A stretch of DNA of 45,731 bases from an uncultured Mycoplasmatales bacterium (GTDB taxonomy: Bacteria > Bacillota_I > Bacilli_A > UBA3375): assembly GCA_937936465.1 (NCBI GenBank), contig CALDDH010000011.1, forward strand, positions 1-45,731. Direction: 5' to 3'. A model generated the notes under the pieces. That model was given only the letters and a program-made list of their open reading frames with translations. It had not been told where the DNA came from and searched no databases. Each line of letters begins with the position of its first letter. Within the stretch, counting starts at the first letter, position 1. Position numbers and translations under genes: made by a program. Shown here piece by piece: positions 1 through 7,346 of the stretch.

Positions 1-45
1 TTCTATTTTTAGTTCTTTAGAATATTTTTTATTTTTTCTAGACAT
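1..45 (-). CDS. Partial N-terminus of IS3/IS150-type transposase OrfA-like protein
   Basis: Only the first 15 codons lie in the window, reading MSRKNKKYSKELKIE on the minus strand. The start ATG at 43-45 is preceded by a strong AGGAGG ribosome-binding site (about 49-54). The run KKYSKELKIE resembles the N-terminus of OrfA helix-turn-helix proteins of the IS3/IS150 transposase group, which bind the element's ends. The rest of the gene lies outside the window, so completeness is unknown. A different small basic protein with the same start cannot be excluded. Confidence 0.5.
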   Translation of the reverse strand, partial: MSRKNKKYSKELKIE

Positions 46-78
46 ACTTCCTCCTAATAATTAAATAATAACAAAGAA

Positions 79-106
79 ATACAGAATATAATTATATATT
101 CCGTAT
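79..106. repeat. Imperfect palindrome followed by a T-rich run
   Basis: Eleven of 14 base pairs match in a 28-base inverted repeat (ATACAGAATAT arm, ATATTCCGTAT arm), followed on the plus strand by CTTTTTTTATTTTCTT. It lies between the transposase-like start and the permease stop. It could be a weak terminator or an operator-like site in the upstream region of the transposase-like gene. Nothing decides between these. Confidence 0.3.
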
Positions 107-169
107 CTTTTTTATTTTCTTCATTTTTCTGGACCTACTCATAAATGATTTGTCTTTTTTATGTATATT

Positions 170-1564
170 TTATTTGTAAGATTGTTCTCCAATTCCTTTA
201 AATATATATACAAAACTAATTATAGAAACTGTAATTATAATATATAACATAGCCGAATCATTTACTAAAAAGAATGATATAACAACAAAAGTTTGACCAA
301 TTAGAGCAATTATTGGTGAAATTATTGTTTTAAAGTATGAACCATTTTGTTTTCTTCCTAATTTAATAACACCAATAAAAATTATCACATAAAAAATAGA
401 AGTGAAGAACACTGCCAAATCCTCTAAATTTACCCCACTTAAAAACTGACTAGTTTCAACAGTCATTTTTTGAACTGCTAAGATAATGAATATTATTGTT
501 GTCATGAAAAAAAGGTATGCAGATCCATAAATTGGTGTATTTGTTTTTTGATTAATTTGACTAACAAATTTTCCAAATGGAAATTTTTCTGTAGTTGCTA
601 CAGCATAAGGGTACCTTATACCTGCCATAACATTTGCATTTAGTGTTCCTAATACAGATATTACAACACCAATTATCATTAACGTTCCCCCCAATGTTCC
701 AAATATACCATTTGCAATATTAATCACATGCTCATCACCACTAGCAATAATTATCATTGGGTCTTCTAGCATTGCTACCCCTGTAAAATATGCAATGTAA
801 ATAATAGTTGTTATTAATGTTGCAATACTGAAAACACGCGATAAATCCTTTTTTGGATTTTTCATTTCAATCGAAAGTACCCCAACTGAAATCCAACCAT
901 CAAATGCAAAAGCCATCGATATCATCCCACCTGCAAACAATGCCCAAGTTGGACCAGTTGCAACTTGCACATTACCACTACTCAACGAATCTGCTCCACT
1001 CATTCCAAACATTGTAATATTATTACTTTGACCTGTTAAAAGACCAACGAATGCAATAACTATTAATGGTATAACTTTAATCATTGTTGAGACCGAAGAT
1101 ACTCGAGCTGCAATTGTTGTTGATAATATATTATAGAAAAAAATTATTAAGATAATAAATGCTGTAATTAACCAATAACTTAATTCCTGACTTGTTATTT
1201 GCTCAGATAAGCCAAGTAATGATATAAGATAAGTAACTAAAACACTTGCAATAACACAAATCATTATCGGTGCATAAATTGTTGACATAAATACTCCTGC
1301 AAAGTATCCAATTTTTTTACCCCAAACTTGTGATGTATAAGCAGAAATACCACCTGGTGTATCTGTTTGAGCGGCTAAATAAGATATAGCAATACCTGCA
1401 AATACCAATGTTGTTCCAAGTGTAATCCAACCAATAATAACTAATAAAGCATTACCACCCGTAGCCATAAGCATATCATCAGCTTTAAAAAATATTCCTG
1501 AACCAATCATAAATCCAATTGCAATTAGTAGTGCTTGAAAAAATGAAATTTTCTTTTTGTTCAC
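170..1564 (-). CDS. APC-family amino acid permease
   Basis: This 464-residue integral membrane protein is very hydrophobic throughout, with about 12 predicted membrane segments. The N-terminal signature IGFMIGSGIFF (about residues 16-26) matches TM1 of the amino acid-polyamine-organocation (APC) superfamily, where the unwound glycine-rich stretch binds substrate. The family imports amino acids or exchanges them; the substrate here is not readable from sequence. The start codon is GTG (1562-1564), preceded by AGAGGGG about four bases upstream. A TTGACA/TACACT promoter lies directly upstream. The gene is monocistronic and divergent from the secreted-protein array at 1804. No terminator is obvious before the partial gene at 1-45. 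Confidence 0.85.
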   Translation of the reverse strand: MNKKKISFFQALLIAIGFMIGSGIFFKADDMLMATGGNALLVIIGWITLGTTLVFAGIAISYLAAQTDTPGGISAYTSQVWGKKIGYFAGVFMSTIYAPIMICVIASVLVTYLISLLGLSEQITSQELSYWLITAFIILIIFFYNILSTTIAARVSSVSTMIKVIPLIVIAFVGLLTGQSNNITMFGMSGADSLSSGNVQVATGPTWALFAGGMISMAFAFDGWISVGVLSIEMKNPKKDLSRVFSIATLITTIIYIAYFTGVAMLEDPMIIIASGDEHVINIANGIFGTLGGTLMIIGVVISVLGTLNANVMAGIRYPYAVATTEKFPFGKFVSQINQKTNTPIYGSAYLFFMTTIIFIILAVQKMTVETSQFLSGVNLEDLAVFFTSIFYVIIFIGVIKLGRKQNGSYFKTIISPIIALIGQTFVVISFFLVNDSAMLYIIITVSIISFVYIFKGIGEQSYK

Positions 1565-1605
1565 TCTACCCCTCTCACACTTAAATAAATTTACCTTTTA
1601 TGATA

Positions 1606-1634
1606 AGTGTATACTAACATAGATGGTTTGTCAA
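1606..1634 (-). promoter_or_regulatory. Sigma-A-type promoter of the permease gene
   Basis: A perfect -35 TTGACA (1629-1634) and a -10 TACACT (1606-1611) are separated by 17 bases on the minus strand, about 42 bases upstream of the GTG start. Confidence 0.6.
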
Positions 1635-1671
1635 TTTTATTTAATTTTTTATGTTTTATTTGTTTTCTTTG

Positions 1672-1700
1672 TTGACACGCTCATTTACTAGTTGTATGCT
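1672..1700 (+). promoter_or_regulatory. Sigma-A-type promoter of first secreted paralogue
   Basis: TTGACA (1672-1677), a 17-base spacer and TATGCT (1695-1700). The roughly 100-base leader that follows is similar to the one upstream of the second paralogue, ending in both cases in an AAAAGGGGAA ribosome-binding site. Confidence 0.65.
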
Positions 1701-1803
1701 ATAAGTATATATTTTATTTTTTAAGCAAGTATATAAATAAAGAGTATTTAATTACTATAAGCTTTAAAATAATCATATACATAAAAACATAAAAGGGGAA
1801 ATA

Positions 1804-2937
1804 ATGAAATCAAATATAAAAATAAGTATTATAATATCTGTAATTTCAATCTTAACTTTAGGTTCAATTAATTCACAAACACAATTTGATGCACAAGACA
1901 GGACTAATCCTCCAGTTGGCTCACTAGAACTAGTTGAAAGCCAAACAACTTCAACTTCACTAACAGTAAATTATTCTGTAGATGATATGAATAATGTAAT
2001 GAATCAAACCTCTTTTGGTGTAGCATATAGCCCAATGATTTTAGTGTATGAAGAAGGCAACACTAATCTAATCCAATCACACCTTATTGGTGATTTAAGT
2101 ACAGAAAAAAATTCAATGATAATATATAACCTAACACCTGGAACTAATTATACAATTGCTTTATCTGTTCCTTATGATATTAATGGTGATGGTATTCCCG
2201 ATAATCAAGTACCTTATATAATAAGTCAAATCAATGCATCGACTAAATTTCCTTTACCAACTGTACAATTTAATCAAGATCAAAGTTCAAGTACAACAGA
2301 CTCAATAACTGTTAACTTTGATTTTTTTGACACAAACAACTTAACAACTAATTTATATGCAGAATTATATAACTATCGTGGTGAACAAGTTCAAACTATA
2401 AATATTGACATAGTTGATGATCAAACTAATTACCAAGTAACTTTTGATACAAATTTAAATCCTTACCAAGTTTATCAAGTAAATATAGTAGCTGATATTG
2501 ATAATAATGCTGATTCTATGCCAGATGAACTTGGAATTGTCCTTGCTAGTGAATTATTTGAAACTAATTACAATAATACAGCACCTATAGGAGAGGTTTT
2601 TGATATAACAAATGGTTCAACTGTTACTGATACATCAATTACAGTAGGATATGAAATAATAGATTATTATAATGTTATCATGGCTGATGGGAATACTGTT
2701 TATCCTCGTATTGTCTTAACTGATGAAGATCAAAATATAATGTCTGTGAATGGAGCTGAAGTACACAACGAACAAGGATTAGTAAGTACAGTTGTTTTTG
2801 ATAATTTAACTCTTGATACACAATATAATGTTTATTTATCTGCCCAATATGATATAAATCAAGATGGAATAAATGATAATATTGATCCTTCTTTTAAAAT
2901 TTCAAATACAGTAAGTTTTACAACTCTTACTGTATAA
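1804..2937 (+). CDS. Secreted protein with three fibronectin-III-like repeats and Ca-binding-type loops (paralogue 1)
   Basis: This 377-residue protein starts with an export signal (residues about 1-26, hydrophobic core IIISVISILTLGS) and has no C-terminal membrane span or sorting motif, so it is probably released or held non-covalently. The mature part has three units of about 110 residues. Each has a strand-rich pattern (TSLTVNYS, DSITVNFDF, TSITVGYEI) and ends near an aspartate loop: YDINGDGIPDN, DIDNNADSMPD and YDINQDGINDN. The loops look like the DxDxDGxxD calcium loops of EF-hand or dockerin type; the folds look like fibronectin-III or Ig-like sandwiches. Family and function are not recognised. 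It is the first of three tandem paralogues, with its own promoter and terminator. The start has AAAAGGGG upstream. Confidence 0.75.
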   Translation: MKSNIKISIIISVISILTLGSINSQTQFDAQDRTNPPVGSLELVESQTTSTSLTVNYSVDDMNNVMNQTSFGVAYSPMILVYEEGNTNLIQSHLIGDLSTEKNSMIIYNLTPGTNYTIALSVPYDINGDGIPDNQVPYIISQINASTKFPLPTVQFNQDQSSSTTDSITVNFDFFDTNNLTTNLYAELYNYRGEQVQTINIDIVDDQTNYQVTFDTNLNPYQVYQVNIVADIDNNADSMPDELGIVLASELFETNYNNTAPIGEVFDITNGSTVTDTSITVGYEIIDYYNVIMADGNTVYPRIVLTDEDQNIMSVNGAEVHNEQGLVSTVVFDNLTLDTQYNVYLSAQYDINQDGINDNIDPSFKISNTVSFTTLTV

Positions 2938-2974
2938 TACAATTATTTAATTAATATAACAATCTAACAATGAG

Positions 2975-3007
2975 ATTACAAGTACAATACTACTTGTAAT
3001 TTTTTTT
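2975..3007 (+). terminator. Rho-independent terminator after paralogue 1
   Basis: A perfect 10-bp stem (ATTACAAGTA 2975-2984 with TACTTGTAAT 2991-3000) and six-base loop are followed by seven T residues. It lies about 38 bases after the stop codon. The rest of the 435-base gap to the next gene holds only AT-rich sequence and the promoter-leader of paralogue 2. Confidence 0.85.
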
Positions 3008-3243
3008 AATTCTGATTTTATTATATTATTTATTATGTAAATAAAACTACTCAATGATTATCTAAGAATCAATAATGCTTTATAATAATAGTTAGTTTAA
3101 AGACTTATATAATTTATAAGTTTTTTTATCTATTGCTTATGATTTAAATCAAAACAAGAAAGTGTTAATATTTATTTATTATTAACCAATACAAGTAGAC
3201 TAAATTTTACAACTAAATAAAATAAATATTATTATTATTTATA

Positions 3244-3272
3244 TTGACACGATTGATATTTAGATATATGAT
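3244..3272 (+). promoter_or_regulatory. Sigma-A-type promoter of second secreted paralogue
   Basis: TTGACA (3244-3249), a 17-base spacer and TATGAT (3267-3272). The same TTGACACG start and spacing occur at 1672-1700. Confidence 0.7.
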
Positions 3273-3372
3273 ATAAATATATATGTTATTTTTTGAGAGT
3301 TATAATTACATAAAGAGAATTAATTTATATTTTAAAAATAATCATATATAATAAATTATAAAAGGGGAATGT
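3273..3372 (+). promoter_or_regulatory. Conserved untranslated leader shared with paralogue 1
   Basis: From the -10 box to the start codon this leader aligns with 1701-1803. Shared blocks include TTATTTTTT, an ATAAAGAG block, AAAATAATCATATA and AAAAGGGGAA. Non-coding conservation between duplicated genes can simply reflect recent duplication, but the third paralogue has a different leader. No known riboswitch class is recognised. Confidence 0.45.
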
Positions 3373-4500
3373 ATGAAGATAAATTTAAAAAATACAATTG
3401 TAATTGTTTTAATTTCATTATTATCAATTTCAATAACTGCAAACACTATTGACTTTGATGCACAAACAAGGTCAGGAGCACCAGTGGGATTTTTAGAGTT
3501 AGATACATCAGCAACTACTACTACTTCATTGAGTGTAGATTACAAGATAGATAACATGGTTAATGTGATGGATGGGACATATGGTGAGATTGAATATAAT
3601 CCAGCACTAATAATCTATGAAAGTGGTAATACAACTCCAATTCAAACAATGCTACTAGATGATTTAGATATAACAATTAATTCAAGAGAAATTCTTGGAC
3701 TAAATCCTAGTAATTCATATACTATCGGACTATCAGTACCTTATGACATTGATGGTAATGGTATAGCAGATAATGAAGCACCTTATATTATAACTGAAAT
3801 TTCTAATGCATTAACTGCTACTGCACTACCGATAGCTAACATTAATAAAGAATTGAGTTCAAGTTCTTTAGGTCAAATTAACATTAATTTTGATTTTGAT
3901 AATGTAAATGATGTAACAACTGCTTTATATATTTCATTATTTGATCAATCAAATACTTTAGTTGAAACTCAAACTGTAACAATTGTCGAAGGACAAACTA
4001 ATTATGATGTTGTTTTCAATACTGGTTTGAATGAACATCAAATTTATAAAGCTGATATAACATCTGATATTGATACAAATGCAGATAACATTAGTGATAT
4101 AGATGGTGTTAAATTAGATAGTGAATTATTTGAAACCGACTACATGAACACTGGACCAGTTGGTCAAGTTTTTGATGTAGATAATGGTTCATCAGTTACA
4201 GCAGATTCAATTACTGTAGCATATGAATTAATTGATGCTTATCAAACTATAATTGATCAAGGAACACTTTACCCTCGCGTTGTAATAAGTGATGAAACTG
4301 GTCAATTAATAAATGTAGAACGAGCTGAAGTTGTCTTAGACAGTGGAACACCACATACAGTTATATTTAATGGTTTAAACCCTGCTACAAACTATCAAGT
4401 TAACCTGACTGCACAATATGATGAAAATAAAGATGGTTCTGTTGATAATGATGATCCATTCATCGTTTCAAATACAGTTACATTTACTACAGCTGTATAA
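3373..4500 (+). CDS. Secreted protein with three fibronectin-III-like repeats (paralogue 2)
   Basis: This 375-residue protein aligns end to end with the product of 1804-2937. It shares the signal peptide (core TIVIVLISLLSISITA), the FDAQ motif just after it, and three repeat units. The aspartate loops read YDIDGNGIADN, DIDTNADNISD and YDENKDGSVDN. There is no cell-wall sorting signal and no cysteine-based anchor. Function is unknown; an exported calcium-dependent structural or adhesive protein is a guess from the loops. The ribosome-binding site is AAAAGGGGAA. No clear terminator separates it from the third paralogue 114 bases downstream, so read-through is possible. Confidence 0.75.
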   Translation: MKINLKNTIVIVLISLLSISITANTIDFDAQTRSGAPVGFLELDTSATTTTSLSVDYKIDNMVNVMDGTYGEIEYNPALIIYESGNTTPIQTMLLDDLDITINSREILGLNPSNSYTIGLSVPYDIDGNGIADNEAPYIITEISNALTATALPIANINKELSSSSLGQININFDFDNVNDVTTALYISLFDQSNTLVETQTVTIVEGQTNYDVVFNTGLNEHQIYKADITSDIDTNADNISDIDGVKLDSELFETDYMNTGPVGQVFDVDNGSSVTADSITVAYELIDAYQTIIDQGTLYPRVVISDETGQLINVERAEVVLDSGTPHTVIFNGLNPATNYQVNLTAQYDENKDGSVDNDDPFIVSNTVTFTTAV

Positions 4501-4614
4501 AATTGAAAACTATTAAAAAAGATTTTATATTATCATCATCTAAACCTACTTTATTTTTTATATATCTTGAAGATATTTATGTCAAGATAAAGATTTAATA
4601 TTAAAGGAGGAATA

Positions 4615-5403
4615 ATGAATAATATTCAAAAAATTATAATTTTTATAGTAGTATTAGTAATAATAACATTAAACATAAATTCGTTCCAATTGGAATTGAG
4701 TGCATTTTCTAAGGAGTCAAAACCAATTGGAACAATTGAATTAGTTAATTCAACAAGTACATCAATTACAGTAAAATACAAGGCAACATCACCTTCAATT
4801 ATTATGGATGGTTCAACAATTACATTGTATAGTAAATCAGATGGAAGCAATTCATACGATACAATTGAACAAGAACTTTTAATTGATGATATATCTAATG
4901 AATTCCACCAAAAAACTTTTTCATATTTAGATGCATATACAACTTATAAAATAGGACTTAATATACCATATGATCTAGATGGTAATGGGATTGCTGATAA
5001 TTCTGATAACTTAGAACTTTCAAGTCTGATTTGTTCTACATCAATTGTAATGCCAACGGCTGAAATTAATATGGAGACAAGTTATGGGTCACCAAGTAAA
5101 ATTTCAGTAGATTTTACAATCATAGATCCAGGCCCCTATTCAAGAAATATTCATGTAACTTTAAGCGCTAGCCAAGGAAATGTTGTTGATGATCGAATAC
5201 CAACTATAATAGATTCATCAATGGAAGATGGTATTAAAACAACAAGTTATAATGTAACATTTCCACTTGATAGTTCTTTAGGTTCTCGTGTTTATAATGT
5301 ATCTATTTTAACTGATATAGCATCAGATACATATTATGTTGATCAATATGATGTTTTATTAGATTCAGAATTATTTGATTCAAGTGGAAATAAACTAATT
5401 TAA
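4615..5403 (+). CDS. Shortened secreted paralogue with two repeats (paralogue 3)
   Basis: This 262-residue protein has an N-terminal signal (residues about 5-30), then a first repeat with the loop YDLDGNGIADN and a second, more divergent repeat ending in LDSELFDSSGNKLI. In paralogues 1 and 2 the equivalent SELFETxY stretch leads straight into the third repeat, which is absent here. The truncation therefore falls at a domain boundary. Upstream there is an AAAGGAGGAATA ribosome-binding site and an inverted repeat (ATCTTGA 4564-4570 / TCAAGAT 4582-4588), but not the leader shared by the other two. Function unknown. Confidence 0.7.
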   Translation: MNNIQKIIIFIVVLVIITLNINSFQLELSAFSKESKPIGTIELVNSTSTSITVKYKATSPSIIMDGSTITLYSKSDGSNSYDTIEQELLIDDISNEFHQKTFSYLDAYTTYKIGLNIPYDLDGNGIADNSDNLELSSLICSTSIVMPTAEINMETSYGSPSKISVDFTIIDPGPYSRNIHVTLSASQGNVVDDRIPTIIDSSMEDGIKTTSYNVTFPLDSSLGSRVYNVSILTDIASDTYYVDQYDVLLDSELFDSSGNKLI

Positions 5404-5449
5404 ATATATCAAAAGATAAAATAATTCTTAAAATTTAATTTAAAAGATT

Positions 5450-5485
5450 AAAAAACTATGCCAATTAACTTTGACATAGTTTTTT
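5450..5485. terminator. Bidirectional terminator between convergent genes
   Basis: A perfect 11-bp stem, AAAAAACTATG (5450-5460) with CATAGTTTTTT (5475-5485), gives T-runs on both strands. It sits between the third secreted paralogue and degV and overlaps the degV stop codon by two bases. Confidence 0.8.
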
Positions 5486-6377
5486 ATATGATCTTATGAC
5501 TTTTATACTTATCTACCCACCCTAAAGCGATAGTTTTTGGTCCAAGGTGTGTTGATAGAACAATTCCAAATTCAGTTACCGGATGCTCTTTTACTTGTTT
5601 ATTACTTTGATTTATAATATTTTTATACAATTTCTTAATAATTTTATCTTCATCTGTACAAGCACCTAAGAAAATCAAATCTTGATAACGATCTTGATTG
5701 ACATTATCAAACTGTTCAAATATATACTCAATTGCTTTTTTCTTACTACGATTATTTTTCACTTTATCAATTTCACCATTTTTCAAAGTTAATAATGGAA
5801 CAATTCCAAATAAATTGCCAACTGATGCAAGGGCTGCTGGTATTCTACCACCATACAGAAGATAATCTAAATTATCAACTAAAATATAAATTTCTGTATT
5901 TTCCGAATAATGCTTAATAATATTATTTATTTCATCAGGTGTTGCAACATCTTGTTCTATTGCTTGTTTTATTTCCAGAGTTATAATAGATGCAACTTGA
6001 GCCACAGTGTTAGTATTATATACTTCTATTTTCATTGCATCATTATCTTCCATAAATTGATCAGCAACTATTTTAATTCCTTGATATGTTCCTGATAATT
6101 TACTACTAATATGTAGTGAAATTATTCTTTGGTAACCTTGATCTAATAGTTCTTGATATGTATCAAGAACAGATTGTGGTGTTGGTTGTGATGTTTTTGG
6201 TAAAGTTTTATTTTTTTTAATTCTTTCAAATAATTCTTTATTTTGCCCACCATAATTTAATTCCTGATAACTTATTTGAGGGAAATTAACTGTCAATGGA
6301 ATAACTTTAAAGTTATTATCTTTTATTATTTTTTCTGGCATATAAAATGATGAATCAATAACTAATGCTGTTTTCAT
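5484..6377 (-). CDS. degV: DegV-family fatty-acid-binding protein
   Basis: This 297-residue protein matches the DegV (FakB-like) family, whose members bind a fatty acid and, as FakB, present it to the kinase FakA for acyl-phosphate formation. Visible features are the N-terminal ALVIDSSFYMP, the TSQPTP motif (about 62-67), HISSKLSGTYQ, and YGGRIPAALASVGNLFGIVPLL, a stretch typical of the C-terminal domain. Length is normal for the family. It is preceded by AAAGGAGA. It starts 11 bases after the ppaC stop, so it is probably the last gene of that unit. No FakA-like gene is seen here. The specific ligand cannot be inferred. Confidence 0.85.
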   Translation of the reverse strand: MKTALVIDSSFYMPEKIIKDNNFKVIPLTVNFPQISYQELNYGGQNKELFERIKKNKTLPKTSQPTPQSVLDTYQELLDQGYQRIISLHISSKLSGTYQGIKIVADQFMEDNDAMKIEVYNTNTVAQVASIITLEIKQAIEQDVATPDEINNIIKHYSENTEIYILVDNLDYLLYGGRIPAALASVGNLFGIVPLLTLKNGEIDKVKNNRSKKKAIEYIFEQFDNVNQDRYQDLIFLGACTDEDKIIKKLYKNIINQSNKQVKEHPVTEFGIVLSTHLGPKTIALGWVDKYKSHKII

Positions 6378-6388
6378 ATTTTCTCCTT

Positions 6389-7297
6389 TTATAAAAATGG
6401 AACTATTTGTTTTTTTCTTGATAAAACTCCAGGCAAAAAGACTAAGTTATCTTTAACTTGACAATTTAATTGTTTTTCAAAAAAATTTGTCCCTGATCCT
6501 AAGACGATTGCTTTAGAATTACTATTAATTATATCAGTAATTAAAAAGATAAATAAGTATAATTGTTGCCCCTTAATTCTATTTTGGATTTCAGCTTGTA
6601 AATTTTCTGATCTCTTTTCTAATATTTCATCAATATCAACTGTATTTATTTGAGCAATTTCATATTTATACTCACCTACCATAAATTCTTTTGTGTCTAA
6701 TGTTAATAATTCAAGTTCAGACACATGATCTAAGTTTGTGCCTGCTTTAAGCATCTTCAAACCATACTCCTTATAATCAATTGCAAACTGTTGACTTAAT
6801 TGTTTAATAACTAAAATATCTTCATCTGTAGTCGTTGGTGATTTAAGAAGCAGAGTATCACTAATTATTGCACTAATAATCATATATGCAATATTTTTAG
6901 AAATAACTAAGTTTTTTTCTTGATACATTTTGTATAAAATAGTGGCTGTGCACCCAACTGGCTCACACCTCATATAAATTGGTAATTTTGTTTTAAAGCC
7001 ACCTATCCGATGATGATCAATAATCATTTGAATATTTGCTGATTCAATATTTTGTACAGATTGAGCAAGTTCGTTATGATCAACTAAAATAACTTCTTGG
7101 TTATTTTCTACCTTGTTTATTATTTCTGGTTGATTAACTTTTAAAAAATTAATTATATATTTGGTCTCTGCATTAAGCTGTCCTAACGTACAAGATTTAA
7201 CATCATCACCTTCTTGTTTAAGTATATCAGTTAAAATTAAACTACTCATTACAGTATCAGTATCAGGGTTCTTGTGTCCAAATATAAGTTTTTGCAT
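6389..7297 (-). CDS. ppaC: Manganese-dependent inorganic pyrophosphatase (DHH family)
   Basis: This 302-residue protein fits family II pyrophosphatase, which hydrolyses diphosphate to two phosphates in the cytoplasm. Metal-binding motifs are visible in order: FGHKNPDTD (about 6-14), VDHNE (about 72-76) and the DHH signature IIDHHRIGGF (about 92-101). The C-terminal DHHA2 domain contains the substrate-binding SRKKQ near the end. The length matches the two-domain form without a CBS insertion. It lies between pcrA and degV on the same strand, separated from pcrA by about 50 bases. Confidence 0.9.
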   Translation of the reverse strand: MQKLIFGHKNPDTDTVMSSLILTDILKQEGDDVKSCTLGQLNAETKYIINFLKVNQPEIINKVENNQEVILVDHNELAQSVQNIESANIQMIIDHHRIGGFKTKLPIYMRCEPVGCTATILYKMYQEKNLVISKNIAYMIISAIISDTLLLKSPTTTDEDILVIKQLSQQFAIDYKEYGLKMLKAGTNLDHVSELELLTLDTKEFMVGEYKYEIAQINTVDIDEILEKRSENLQAEIQNRIKGQQLYLFIFLITDIINSNSKAIVLGSGTNFFEKQLNCQVKDNLVFLPGVLSRKKQIVPFL

Positions 7298-7346
7298 ATT
7301 TCTCTCCTTAAAATTATTTTACCACACTTTAATGTTAACTGCTTTT

